Positions 11,101 to 20,639 of a stretch of DNA of 64,000 nucleotides are shown here, piece after piece (positions within the stretch are counted from its first letter, which is position 1; the number at the start of each line of letters is the position of its first letter). Source of the DNA: Hyposmocoma kahamanoa (Eukaryota; Arthropoda; Insecta; Lepidoptera; Cosmopterigidae); NCBI RefSeq assembly GCF_003589595.1, contig NW_020653409.1, positions 3,716,982 through 3,780,981 on the forward strand. The letters are read 5' to 3'. The notes under the pieces are model-generated. The model saw nothing but the letters and a program-made list of their open reading frames with translations. It was not told the origin of the DNA and searched no databases. Position numbers and translations under genes: made by a program.

Positions 11101-13583
11101 CAGTACCATTGTAAAAAAAAACAATTGAATATTATTTACGTTTACCCCTATTGTACTGATAGCCTCATATATTCTGACGCAGCCGTGACCATGGGACCTG
11201 TAAAGGGTCCGAAAAGTTGGTATGTTTGAAAAAACATATGTATACGCAATTTAAATCCGAAAAAATTGTTTCATTTCCTAAAGTATTGAATTTACTTGTC
11301 AAGGACAATAAATTAACAAGTTGTCTCGTTAGAGTACTACGTCACTGATATATACATATAATAACAGTTAGCCTATACATAGTCCAACTGTTGAGCATGT
11401 GTGCATTTCTTCTGGATGTTTTCCTTCACCGAAAAGCTCATAATAAATTTCAAATTTAAATTAGCACATAAATTCCGAAATGCTCAAAAGGGCAAGCCCA
11501 GATTCGAACCCCCGGCTCTGCTTGAGAAGCGATAGGTCAAACCATTTAGCTACCATGATACGTCACTGGTATGCCCATTTTAATGCCAGTTTACATGCCG
11601 GTTTAATCTTCGATGATATTAGGTATCTTTATCTTGCTATTCGACCTCTATTACCCAGTAATAATTTTGTTAAAACCACTCATAAACTCGGCAATCCTGT
11701 GACGTCACAAAGGACAACCTGGGCATTTACAGAGCATGTTTTGCTGTTTTTTTATATTTTAAAATTATAACGTTACCTTTTTTATTTTTTTTAGTTAGAT
11801 TTGTGTAAAAAAAAACGTGAAACTCCATACAAAATATTCTTTATTTTTACAGTTGCAATATCGATATGTTTCATTCATCGACACCATTCAATTTGGCAAA
11901 AGGGCTTTTGGACGAATATTGTTTGGACTGCGACCGTAGTGATTTTGTAAGTTTATTTTTCATATCTTCCAATGTAATCTAATAAAAGTTTATTGTTAGG
12001 GTGAATGCTTGCACGGGAACACAGTCTGATTTTTAATGAACTGGATTTTTTAAATTAATTTATTTATTGAACATTGGCTTACAAAGGTACGAATAATTGA
12101 GGCTATCAGCGCAAAAGTGGTGTAACGCACTTTTTTTCCTGTCATTCATTCTTTTTCTATTGTAAATAATATTACTTTAAATGATACCAAATATATAATT
12201 ATTATAGTTATATGCTATTTTCATTTATAAAAAATAATAATAATGAAATATTTTTCACACATGAAAATAGCATCCAAATATAAAGTAATTATGTACTTTG
12301 GTATCATTTAAAATAATATTGTTGAAAAAAAAAAGTGGGTCACACCATTTTTGCGCTGGTTGCGTCAATTAAGGAATTCGGAACGTAATAAACTTAAAAT
12401 AAACCCCGCCATTTTTTTATTTTCTTTTCTTTCTAAATTAGCTGGACCAAACTGATGTTTATTTTTTTTATGTACGTTTATTATTGTGTTGCCACTTTTA
12501 AATGACAAAAAAAAATGTTGTCGAAGTGATTCAGAATGTATGAAAAATTCATAATTGTTTTTCTTACAGAATAATCCTCCAAACAATCTTCAGCGCGACG
12601 ATATCGAGCTACAAATATGGCGAATGTGAACAATGGGACTTGTGTGATTATCAGTACAATGTGCCGTGGTCCCTCATAGTGGCGTATATCATCTCTATTT
12701 TGGGTACCTTCGCGCTTAACGAGTTTATTAAGTGGCAGGAAATTAAGTAAGTACCATGTTGTAAAATACAGTTTTAGATCCTTATTGTAAACAACACGTT
12801 GCAAAATTTATTAGAGATTTATTACGAAAAACACATTTACTAACGGTTGAAAAACGGATTCTTAGTGTGAGTGGGTTGATTAAGAAAGATTACTGTTTTC
12901 ACAGTTGGAGACTTAGTATTTACAACACAGTTTCATTAATGTGCGACGAATATCACAGTTGTGAGATTTTATGTTAATTATATTGTTATTTTTTGTTAAT
13001 TTATTGTTAATTATGTTCTTCGATAAACAATATTTTAAGTCGCTTCGTTCTGGCGTCGAATTAATTTTTAGGTAACGTAAACAAAAGAAATTGTAATCTG
13101 ACAAACTTTGTAATTGGCTATGTAAGTAGATTATTCAGAATTGTAAACCAAATTTAAAACCTGTAAAGTTTGCAAATAAATAAATAAAAATAAAAACCAA
13201 GTTACGGGACGAACAAGTTCTCGGCCTGCTGGTAAGCGACGTGTTTGTCCATAACAGTTACAGTACCACACAGAGCTTTAAATCAGAAAGATCTGCGCCC
13301 GTCACCTGACTCATAGGTTGACAAGTCAAAACCGGAACGCAGTAATGCTCACATTACTGCCTAGCGGCAGAACTAGGTAAGGTGGCAGTAATACCCTGGA
13401 CGAATTCTTTCACAAGGAGCTCTACAGCTACTAAATGTTGTGGACACAGCTCATACATACACACAACTTATGTAGCACGATAAACCCTATAATATAATCA
13501 TTATTTCCAGAGTGGATAATCGGAACCAGAGGCGCGCTCGACTGGACTTCGGCACCAAACTAGGAATGAACTCACCGTTCTAA
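2154..13583 (+). CDS. TMEM94: TMEM94 (ER magnesium ATPase-like membrane protein), C-terminal exons, 5' end outside window
   Basis: Seven exons with GT-AG borders and consistent phase are seen: 2154-2277, 5103-5225, 6069-6239, 9026-9302, 11853-11946, 12570-12746 and 13511-13583. They encode about 345 residues; human TMEM94 is about 1,350, so only the C-terminal quarter is here. The pieces run through LNSVPCSL, then DADVSLFTLI, several hydrophobic membrane segments (WICSVCFIALLQ; WSGVVVVPLLGTALAF), YGFTLREFCE, WQKGFWTNIVWTATVVI, and end TKLGMNSPF followed by TAA, a tail strongly like vertebrate TMEM94. The family is an ER-resident P-type ATPase-like protein linked to Mg2+ uptake, with a multi-pass C-terminal region. 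The first exon here starts with the last base of a split codon, so the gene continues upstream. Introns carry SINEs, MITEs, Penelope-like fragments and a 10-N gap. Identity is from remembered family sequence, with no search run; exon junctions rest on reading frame and splice sites. Confidence 0.88.
3582..3801 (-). mobile_element. tRNA-derived SINE, family B (minus orientation)
   Basis: On the minus strand it reads a GCCTCGGTGGTCGAGTAGCTTGC head, then GGTTCGATCCCCGG (box B), and a body ending near GTTGTCTAATA. The same family occurs in plus orientation at 10720-10937, and a tail-only piece lies near 57440-57520. A separate tRNA-like B-box fragment (GGTTCGATCCCC on the minus strand) follows at about 3857-3890. 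Confidence 0.75.
4125..4330 (+). repeat. 280-bp interspersed repeat, copy 2 (R280)
   Basis: It has the same ordered blocks as the copy at 157-425 (TACTGCCACAGGACCTATTT, CAAGCAGTATTGG, CAGGCACATAGGCCTTGTCA, GGCGTGTCGCTTACC). It is shortened by an internal deletion. It sits in the TMEM94 intron 2278-5102. Confidence 0.65.
4504..4672. mobile_element. Penelope-like element pseudo-LTR fragment
   Basis: Contains GGAAATGAAACTATTTTTCC, AAACAAACCGACGTTTCGGG and CCCTTTACAGGTCCCATGGTC, followed by an inverted return through ACCTGTAAAGGCC, and ends at ACAATCGCGAAAACC. The same sequence forms the inverted arms of the endonuclease-bearing copy at 58583-59576, which is the basis for the Penelope assignment. 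Confidence 0.65.
5626..5854. mobile_element. Foldback MITE in TMEM94 intron
   Basis: The left arm (GTGTTTTGTAGAAAGGACGT, TAGTAGATTTTTCAGGGGAG, CATGTTTAAGG) is matched as an inverted copy by the right arm (CATGCTCCCTTGAAAAATCT, TTTACGCCC, TACAAAACACCG). The arms are about 70 bp at roughly 85 percent by eye, with an AT-rich centre. There is no coding capacity. Confidence 0.65.
6358..6565 (-). mobile_element. tRNA-derived SINE, family A (minus orientation)
   Basis: It is the reverse complement of the family A layout: GGAATCGAACC (box B) and CCGTTCGGCCACGGAGGC (head) at the right, with AAACCCTGTGTCGCGGGTGCC in the body and GCACACACTCAACATAGCCC at the tail. It lies just downstream of the TMEM94 exon 6069-6239. 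Confidence 0.8.
6735..7025 (+). repeat. 280-bp interspersed repeat, copy 3 (R280), the most complete
   Basis: It contains all the family blocks in order: AGTTCGTCCAGGGTAATAC, TGCCACCTTACCTATTTC, CAAGCAGTAATGGCAGCATT, CAGGCACATGGGACTTGTCA, GTGACGGGCGCAGTGGTAG, CTCAGATCTTTGCGATTTAA, GGCGTGTAGCTTACC. It is directly followed by a Penelope-like fragment. Confidence 0.7.
7056..7269. mobile_element. Penelope-like pseudo-LTR pair, inverted
   Basis: Two copies of the pseudo-LTR end sequence face each other. One reads GAAATGAAACTATTTTTCCGG to TTTCGGGCCCTTTACC. The other is its inverse, GGGACCTGTAAAGGGTCCG to AAATAGTTTCATTTCCTG. Only about 20 bp lie between them. No endonuclease or reverse transcriptase sequence remains. 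Confidence 0.7.
7825..8003 (+). mobile_element. tRNA-derived SINE, family A
   Basis: Head GCCTCTGTGGCCGAACG, box B GGTTCGATTCCC, and body CTACATTTATTTCTCTCGTG through TTTCCCTAGTGCGGGGCTAT. It is about 12 bases shorter than the 30137 copy between the two boxes. Confidence 0.8.
8352..8361. other. 10-N gap inside a palindrome
   Basis: Ten Ns are flanked by TTATTTTGACATCTAGT on the left and its inverse ACTAGATGTCAAAATAA on the right. A further direct repeat (ATTTAAAGTACTTT) lies on both sides. The gap therefore sits at the centre of a hairpin, a usual place for assembly or sequencing to fail. Confidence 0.9.
9867..10150. mobile_element. hAT-like MITE, copy 1, with 8-bp target duplication
   Basis: The terminal inverted repeats are CATTGACTTACAAATAAATG and its counterpart ending TAATTGTAAGTCAATG. 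It is flanked by perfect 8-bp duplications GTTCAATC at 9859-9866 and 10151-10158. It lies in the TMEM94 intron 9303-11852. Length is 284 bp with no open frame. The 8-bp duplication points to the hAT superfamily; the transposase source is not in the window. Confidence 0.88.
10615..10701 (-). mobile_element. Penelope-like pseudo-LTR fragment
   Basis: It contains AGGGCCCGAAACGTCGG, TTTGAAAAAACAAATATACG and GGAAAAATAGTTTCATTTCC, matching the right-hand arm of the endonuclease-bearing copy at 58583-59576. It is truncated before the CCATGGGACC block. Confidence 0.65.
10720..10937 (+). mobile_element. tRNA-derived SINE, family B
   Basis: Head GCCTCCGTGGTCGAGTGGC, with a degraded box B region and a body with TCGGGTCTGGGTGTTTGTGG, CCATAACACAAGTGC and TGTTGTCTAATA. 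It corresponds in inverse to 3582-3801. It starts 19 bp after a Penelope-like fragment in the same TMEM94 intron. Confidence 0.72.
11186..11279 (-). mobile_element. Penelope-like pseudo-LTR fragment
   Basis: It contains GTGACCATGGGACCTGTAAA, GGGTCCG followed by an altered AAAAGTTGG (usually GAAACGTCGG), and ATTGTTTCATTTCCTA. It is a decayed single copy in TMEM94 intron 9303-11852. Confidence 0.62.
11388..11575 (-). mobile_element. tRNA-derived SINE, family C
   Basis: On the minus strand a tRNA-like head (GTAGCTAAATGGTTTGACC, then GGGTTCGAATCTGGG box B) is followed by a body containing, in plus-strand sense, GATGTTTTCCTTCACCG. That phrase is common in lepidopteran tRNA-derived SINEs. It is a separate family from A and B. 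Confidence 0.6.
12085..12370. mobile_element. Foldback MITE in TMEM94 intron
   Basis: Ends read AATTGAGGCTATCAGCGCAA and the inverse TTTGCGCTGGTTGCGTCAATT. Internal arms include TTAAATGATACCAAA against TTTGGTATCATTTAA and TATGCTATTTTCAT against ATGAAAATAGCAT. A related left end lies alone near 10247 (GAGGCTATCAGCGCAATAGT). No coding sequence. Confidence 0.72.
13005..13195 (+). mobile_element. LINE 3' end (5'-truncated, A/T-rich tail)
   Basis: A short non-coding stretch ends in AAATAAATAAATAAAAATAA (about 13175-13195), a tail form typical of 5'-truncated non-LTR elements and like the tail at 37180-37210. It lies in the last TMEM94 intron. Clade is not determined. Confidence 0.4.
13195..13440 (-). 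repeat. 280-bp interspersed repeat, copy 4 (R280, minus)
   Basis: Reverse complement of the family: GGTAAGCGACGTGTTTGTCC, AGATCTGCGCCCGTCACC, TTGACAAGTC, CATTACTGCCTAGCGGCAG, AGGTAAGGTGGCAGTAATAC, CCTGGACGAATTC, ending AAGGAGCTCTAC. It is complete enough to define both ends and lies in the last TMEM94 intron. Confidence 0.7.
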
Positions 13584-13821
13584 ACGCATTTGGATCTAGT
13601 CAATTACGCTTAGTGAAATTTTATAATTTATTTGAAATTTTAAACATGTATTTGGTCAAGAGCACGTCAAGTTTGATAATTAAGGTGTACATTCAACTCT
13701 ATACCGTTTACAACAACAATGGTCCATTTTACTGCATCTGTATCGTATTTCCTTGTTGTGATATCCTACCCCCCGTTTTTAACAATTTCTTTCTGTAGTA
13801 ATTACATTAATCATAAAGAAG

Positions 13822-13827
13822 AATAAA
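13822..13827 (+). terminator. Likely polyadenylation signal of TMEM94
   Basis: AATAAA lies about 240 bases after the TMEM94 stop codon at 13581-13583 and is the first canonical hexamer in that 3' flank. Use is inferred. Confidence 0.45.
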
Positions 13828-14382
13828 GAAGCACAAGCTTCCTTTATAGTAAATATCGCTCTAAATGAAGTCTGCCACCGGAAACCACCGATCAAATTCC
13901 GATTAACAAACGCGTGTCGATACTTCCTCTACCCGAATCAAACTTTCTCCCGTACTAATACGGTTCATTTCGCTTGGGTCGAGCGGCAGGACACTGGCTT
14001 TATTTCAGAATTCATTTTTTTATAAATGAAATTGAAGCCATTTGGAAACTGTATATCGTATACTATACGTGTTGTATTTAGTTCAGTTGATATACAAAAA
14101 TCATTGGTATGTGTAAAGTACGTATTGAATACAGCGGTTTTATTGTAAAATTTCGAGGTAAGTTTGTGTTTTTTTTCTATCGTGAAAATTTTTAAGAATC
14201 ATGTTTTCACACCGTATACTAATCAGTGTATATCCTAAATTTGGTATATAATTTTTCCATAGTGATTGATTTAACACTTTCGCTGTTATGCGGAACCAAC
14301 CAAAGCCATTCGAGGTTGTATCGACACTGCATGTTAACACTTGTGATATGTACGGTTATTTGTAAAATATGTACTATTTAGT

Positions 14383-14609
14383 CATTGACTTACAAATAAA
14401 TGGACGACGGGTCTAATACAAAAACCACGAAAAAAAGTCCCAAGTCAACCTATTCGAAATTTAAATTGTTATGTCATCGCAGTATCGCGCTGTCCGTAGA
14501 ACAAATGAAGACTAAAGCGGAGTGTCGCGCTCTGTATACGATTTTAGCGCCTTACAAGTGCGGACACTTTTTAGCGCGGACCCGACGTCCATATAATTGT
14601 AAGTCAATG
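14383..14609. mobile_element. hAT-like MITE, copy 2, with 8-bp target duplication
   Basis: Same family as 9867-10150: CATTGACTTACAAATAAATG at the left and its inverse ending TGTAAGTCAATG at the right. Perfect duplications TATTTAGT are at 14375-14382 and 14610-14617. Length is 227 bp; it lacks a block of about 57 bp present in copy 1. The longest short frame inside is not protein-like. Confidence 0.88.
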
Positions 14610-16765
14610 TATTTAGTACATATTTTACAACCTCGCAGGACTAATCTACGATTATCATAAACAACAACTTTTGTTCTAGAAAAAGTTTTCTTAAAAAGAT
14701 TATATATGTATATAACAGTTCTGCAATATCAAAATTCAAAATCTAATACGAAAGCTTGTCTTTACCACGTTGTACACCCACAATACACGTTGAACAGCTG
14801 AACCTGCGGAAGCGCTAAGATTACTCAGACAAAAACTCCAATGAGGTAAAAGAAGAAGAATCGCGGCTTTGGCGGAATCATCCTTAATATAGTTGGACTA
14901 TAACCAGCGATCGCAATTGAGAGCGTTAATTGTGCGAAACTAAAGAATAATGTGGACATTCCCTTCTACAAATCCCGTGAATTCTCGGAACTGATTATAA
15001 TAAGTTCAATAGGCGTATTATTTATTGAAATTTATTGAGATTTGATATTGAAATTTGCATTGGCGACAAATCATTCTTTTCTATTAAGTATTTGCTATAT
15101 TATTGTCTCAAAAAATAATATTGCAGTTGTGTTTCTGCAGGTGCTTGCGTATTTAAATTCTTTGGCTATTTAAAAAATAAACATGAGAAAATAATCAAGT
15201 AAAAAAAAAGGAATTTTATACACATTGATGGCGAAATTGGTTTGTCAACGTTAAGAAAACGTTAGGTAAATTTAACTCCCTTAAAAAATTAACTCCCTCA
15301 GCCCAATTCTGATCACTAACTACAACACACAAAAATTTAATGGAAAAATGTCCAAAGTGTCCAGCTTGATGTGCTCTTGACTGTAAAGGCTATGAAGTAA
15401 AATAATTGTCCTCGCCGACATATTGCGGAATTATAAAAATCTATTTACACATTTCAGCCTTCACAAATCATAACGAAGCCAATACAAGGTTGAATTTAAG
15501 TATTTATTTTATAAGAAAAAATGTGAAGTACTTATAACGGGCCTAACATTATGTCACTATTTTGTACTTATTTATAACTCTATGATACTGTTTTAGACGG
15601 ACTATTGTTGTTTAATAAACAAAACAAAAGTTACATGGCTTTTTTTTGTTTACTCTCAAAATCCAGTGTGACAACGTTGTAGCGAGATATCTTTTTTATT
15701 GTTAAAAAATATCCACTCTCCATCTCACCTGGTGGAATTTGACTATGAAATCGACGATAGAGCATGTACACTTAAGGCTCAATTGATATTGCGGCAGAAA
15801 GGAATTGAAGCGAATTTTTGTAACGATAAATTATCTATAACGATAAATTAGCTTCCATTGCCTACTGCGGCAATGTAATTGCGCCTTGCGCCCCGCTTTT
15901 CCCGGCCAATTTTATAAGCTCGTTGGCCAATTGGCTTAGTGTGTTGCTTAAAAATGGAACTTAATGTAAGCTAGACATAAAAACGTCGGCAGTGACGTGC
16001 GATGGTTCTTCGCTCTGTGGCGGTGGCGAGATCGCCGTCAAATCAACGTGACGTATTGTTTAACATTAAAACAAAGTTCCAATCAAAAAGAAACATGATG
16101 CGAGTAAAGGTTCATACTTGACATTGCCTTTTGATTTGGTCGAGTAATATATTTTTTGTTAACCGACTTCAAAAAAGGAGGAGGTTCTCAATTCGTCTTT
16201 ATGTTCTATTTTTTTTTGTATGTATGTTACGCGATAACTCCGGTATTTGTGAACCGATTTTCATGATTCTTTTTTTGTTGAAAAGGGGGTACTTCCATAG
16301 TGGTCCCATTTCATTTTGAAGAAAATCATCCGCCTCAAAGGGTGGCTGTTCACGCATGAAGATTCATTTTTATAAATAGCGCCTAACTTTAATTTAGGAG
16401 CTAATTGCTTTTAGCAATTATTTAGTTGATTTTGCTATTTCTCCAATTCAAGGCGTTTTTCTCTCGATATACTTTGAGTAGTGTCGTAGTGAGAACCTAT
16501 TTTTATTATCTCCAGTATCAAGTCCTGTATAGTGGCGAACTTCAATACAAACAATTTCAATGAAACTTAGCAAATAGACGTAATTCCACGTACTTTTGAG
16601 GTCGGTCTTTTTAGTACTCTGTACTGAGATTATTTTTATATATAATATCTAGTGTTGGGACGAACAACACGTGTGCCTAATGGTAAACTACAAGCCTGGC
16701 CATAACAGTTGCAATGCCACTCAGCAGCTTTACATCGCAAGTTGACAAGTCCCGTGTGCCTGTAT

Positions 16766-17048
16766 GGCTCAACTCACACTGGCGAAGAATCGAAGCGTTG
16801 TGTCGCGTCCTGTTTTTCAACTATACTGCCTGGCAACGCGCGACGACGGTCGCATTAGTGCGCCTGGATCACAGTGTGAGTGGCGTCTGACTGAAGCCGC
16901 TCGAATGCTACCAGGCGTCAACACTCGATTCCATATTTGCAAAACACAAATTTGTACCTTAATTATAGGAAAATAGAGATGAATATGGTATAGGCGAAAA
17001 ACATGACGCATCGCGACGCTTCCACTGTGCGCCAGTGTGAGTTGAGCC
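16766..17048. mobile_element. MITE with 19-bp perfect terminal inverted repeats, nested in R280
   Basis: Starts GGCTCAACTCACACTGGCG and ends CGCCAGTGTGAGTTGAGCC, a perfect 19-bp inverted pair. Subterminal inverted blocks (TCGAAGCGTTGTGTCGCG against CGCATCGCGACGCTTC) follow. Flanks suggest a short TA or TWA duplication, as in Tc1/mariner or PIF/Harbinger derivatives, but this is not certain. Confidence 0.82.
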
Positions 17049-17125
17049 TAATTACACCAACGCCCTTGCCTTTCAAAATCGGAACATAGTAATGCTGACA
17101 TTACTGCTTGGCGGCAGTAAATAGG

Positions 17126-17804
17126 CGCTTCTTCCAACCAGGTGGTCCACGGGCAATTATTTCTTCCCGTGATTCACCTCTTTCGTATAAAATACAAATA
17201 CACAAAACTTATATTGGTGGTGGTCCACAAACATTAACAGTTTGATGCTGGCCATTATAATTTAATAATATCGTTTTAAAAAATATTTGCATACCTATGC
17301 ACAGAAAGTCTTTTTTATGTTTATTGCGTGATATTTATTAATATTATTATTTAGCAAAATCCACAAATTTTACAATACTTATAAAACTTGTATATTGTTG
17401 GCTCAACTCGAAAATGAAAATAAAGATATAACAAAAATAAAATTGTCTCTAGCATTTTAAGACATCAACATTAATCTTTTCTAAACTTATACTTAAATAT
17501 TTTTATTTATATTCTCAGGATGAAATTAAGTTCTTCACTCATCACTACTCATTTTATACCCACAACAAATTAAATTCATTAAAATTTTCAATTAATAAAC
17601 AATAAAGTAGTCTTATATCTTTGCAATTGGAATATTTAAGGAATTTTAATAATAAGGTGATTCACGAGATAAGAAAACCTAGGTGAACCACGGGTAGAAA
17701 TAATTGCCCATGGTCCATCCAGGTGGACATAGGTGACCCACGGGAAGAAATAATAGCCAGAGGTCCACCCAGGTGAACCAGTCAGGTGTTCACAAGGAGA
17801 AGCA
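17126..17804. mobile_element. Inverted-repeat element with 8-bp target duplication, nested in R280
   Basis: Flanked by perfect TAAATAGG duplications at 17118-17125 and 17805-17812. Arms mirror each other: CCAGGTGGTCCACGGGCAAT and TATTTCTTCCCGTG on the left, with AGAAATAATTGCCCATGG and GAACCACGGG on the right, and ends CGCTTCT / AGAAGC. The centre is AT-rich and non-coding. An 8-bp duplication suggests hAT ancestry. Confidence 0.78.
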
Positions 17805-18655
17805 TAAATAGGTAAGGTGGCAGTAATTCCCTGAACGAACTCTTTGGACGAACAAGGAGCTCTACTGCTACTAATAATTAACTGATTTGACAGTAATTTG
17901 TTTAAGACAGATGTCGGATGGAATACGAGAGTAAACGCCCAGAAACAGAAACCTTACATTGATCCTTCACTGTTTCCATTTTTCTATACCTCGTTACTGA
18001 ATCATAGTGAAATCAAAAGGTGGTGCGGCGCCCATGTCTAATGAGAATGGTGAGCGTGAGCTATAATTTTAGTTAAAAAAAAACAATATATGGAAACAAA
18101 ATGTTTTTTATTAGACTAATTAATTTGTGATGTATAGACAGTAAGTTCCACATATTTAATGCCAAATAACAATATCTTTATTCAAGGCAGTTCTGAGTTC
18201 AGCTGTCTCAACTACGTTAACTTTGATTACATAATTACACAATAAAAACAAAGCTCTCCATTTTCTTTCACGATTTTCTGCACTTTATTTGCATCAATGA
18301 AAGCTAATACAGCTTTATGATTACAGCAATCGTGATTTTCATATATTTTCTCTGGAATTGCAGACACGGTCGTAGTGATATCATGGTCACTTTATAAAAA
18401 ACCTTAAACTACCTACTTAAAAGTTTAGATAAATATATGCTGCTTATTCCGGTCCCTGTTTATACAATGAACATTTCTTTGTCCAACAAATAAAATACAG
18501 AAAAACACAGCACACACTATAGCTCACCCCCTAATTAGTTATATATAAATAATTTGTTAATAACAATATTAATTGCGGTCTCCATAACAATCTACATAAT
18601 GTTAGTAACTAAACACTTGTACTTAATGGTACGTATAACGAAGATCTTCCTACCA

Positions 18656-20366
18656 CTAGGAGTCATCGGGTAAGTCTAATATTTCTTGTACAAAGGAAGC
18701 CACGTCTGTATCTTTTAGACTATGCTCCTGACAGAAGGGATGTGCTAATAAAGCATCGTAATTCGGCCTCTCCTTATAGTTCTTCATTAAGCATTTTGTA
18801 ATTATATCTTCGAATTCTTCAGAAAACTGGCCACTAGGCAGTCGTGGCGGGTCATCTTTAACAACTTGCTTCAGTTGCTCAAATGGCGTTCCCCAACTGT
18901 TATAGGGGAATTTTCCAGTGGCCAGTTCAATCATAGAAATACCCAAAGACCAAACATCACTCCGGATATCATATTGGCCGGGATTGCCACTTGGATCAAT
19001 CCTTTCTGGAGCCATGTACGGTTTACAACCAGCATCTATTGTTTTTGCTACAGAGTCAACCAAGTACCCAGAGATGCCAAAGTCACACATTTTGACTTCT
19101 CCTTTTCTGTTAATGAGTATATTTGATGGTTTCACATCTCTATGGATGACCCTAAGCTGGGAGTATAGGTAATGCAAGGCACTAACAACAGAGAACACAA
19201 TTTTTCCCAGAATATTTTCAGGTATGGTACGATTGTTCTTATAGATCTTTGCGTAAAATTTGTCCAGGCTCATGTCCATGACCTCCATGCAGATCCAGAC
19301 ATCTCCTTCACGGAACATAGCTCCATAGAAATGAACTGTGTATGGACATGCACTAGCTCTCATGGAGACATCAAGGTCCATTAAGAGACGCTTCAGTTCC
19401 TGTGATTGTGTGCTGAATGATGCTGTAATTCTCTGAAAATAATGATTTTTTTTATTTCTTGATATATGTTCTTTTTTAGTTTTGTTATTTCTTGTAAGCT
19501 CTACATTAGAATTGTAGCACATAAACAACATTTTTATGCCAATATGATTTGATATTTTGATTTAACTTTTGTTTCTCAGAATGTTACTAATTATTATGAT
19601 TTTAGCTTCTGTCCCACGGAGGACAATTCTGCCAGTGTCCAGGTAGTTTTAATAAAATATTCTAAAAATTATTGCGATTGTCATCAGTATCAGTGAAGAA
19701 ATTAGTTACTAAGAAGTTCCAAAAGCGAAACTAAATCAGAATTCCACCTTATACCTTAACAGCCATGGTAGTGTTACTTGGTCTATGGTGCATTTTCTCC
19801 ACAATACCATAAGCTCCACGTCCAAGGTCACATATCTTTACAAGGTCATCTGCGTGGACTGTGAATGTTTTGTCATCCACTGTAATAGTTGTTTGTTTGT
19901 CCAGGTTCCGCGGTGGGGTCCTGTGAAGAGCAGTTTTAATACTATAGTATTATTTAATATGAATTCATAATGTATACGAATAAGGATAGGATGTCGCATT
20001 GGCAGTCTAGTGGAAGCGTTGCAAGCATTCATTCAAACATTAATAAGTGTACTGACTTCCCTAAACATGGAACATGATTTCTCAATCAAAAATATACTGT
20101 ATCTTGAGCCAGGCAACTAATAGGGACTTCGCTATTGCACAGAAATTTTATATTTTGTATGGAAGTAGCACAGGAATTTGCATACAAAAATTTGTTCCTA
20201 CAATTTATGTCAGTACACAGTTTTTATCACATTAAACATAAAATAAATGGTATTATATAGTAAATCTATGATAAAATGTTGACCGTGTTATGACTGTAAC
20301 TTACACATTTATAGGCGCCTCTGGAGGCGTGATCTTCAAGCCAGGGCCCTTTTTCCGTCCAGACAT
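18656..20366 (-). CDS. lic: Dual-specificity MAP kinase kinase, MKK3/MKK6 type (licorne ortholog)
   Basis: Three exons on the minus strand: 20366-20305 (ATG), 19920-19755 and 19432-18656 (TAG). Phases fit exactly and give 334 residues, the same length as human MKK6. Visible features: N-terminal docking-like RKKGPGLKI (4-12); glycine loop GRGAYG (54-59); ATP lysine in MAVK (K76, at the exon 2 end); catalytic HRD (173-175); DFG (193-195); activation-loop S203 and T207 in SVAKT; PYMAPERI; and a C-terminal DVASFVQEILDL docking region. The enzyme phosphorylates the T-G-Y motif of p38 MAP kinases in stress and immune signalling in the cytoplasm. All residues needed for catalysis and activation are present, so it should be active. 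The start is the only ATG before the docking motif. The symbol is the Drosophila name, given by orthology inference; MKK4/MKK7 is less likely because the SVAKTIDAG loop and tail fit MKK3/6. Confidence 0.95.
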
Positions 20367-20639
20367 TTTAAAGGGGCCCTTTTAACGCAATGATTGGCAA
20401 ATAATTCAATGTTCCACGGTGAAATTCCTCCAAGCAACACTGCAAAGCTACCGTATCTGTAACCTTCGTTGTATTAAAAAATCAACGTATATCGTAATAA
20501 TTACATAGCGGCGACGCACCCGGGAGGTGGTTTATATTAAATCAACTAGTTAATCACAATATTTATCTGTATTTTTACAAAATATCTCTATAATAAGTTT
20601 CAACTTCAACTTTTGTATCTATGGCTCCGTCGTTTGTAG

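Larger units (their letters stand above)
16650..17880 (-). repeat. 280-bp interspersed repeat, copy 5 (R280), split by two insertions
   Basis: Blocks of the minus-oriented repeat appear in order (GGGACGAACAACACGTGTGC; CTTTACATCGCAAGTTGACA; CATTACTGCTTGGCGGCAG; GGTAAGGTGGCAGTAATTCC; AAGGAGCTCTACTGC) but are interrupted at 16766-17048 and 17126-17804. Removing those two blocks and one target copy restores the order seen at 13195-13440. Confidence 0.78.
13828..18655. other. Intergenic stretch between TMEM94 and the MAP kinase kinase
   Basis: No gene recognised. It contains a hAT-like MITE (14383-14609), an AACCGACTTC-AAAAAAGGAGGAGG repeat common in lepidopteran DNA (about 16160-16330), a 280-bp repeat interrupted by two other elements (16650-17880) and AT-rich sequence. 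The MAP kinase kinase 3' UTR must occupy its right end; a minus-strand AATAAA lies at 18178-18183. Confidence 0.6.
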
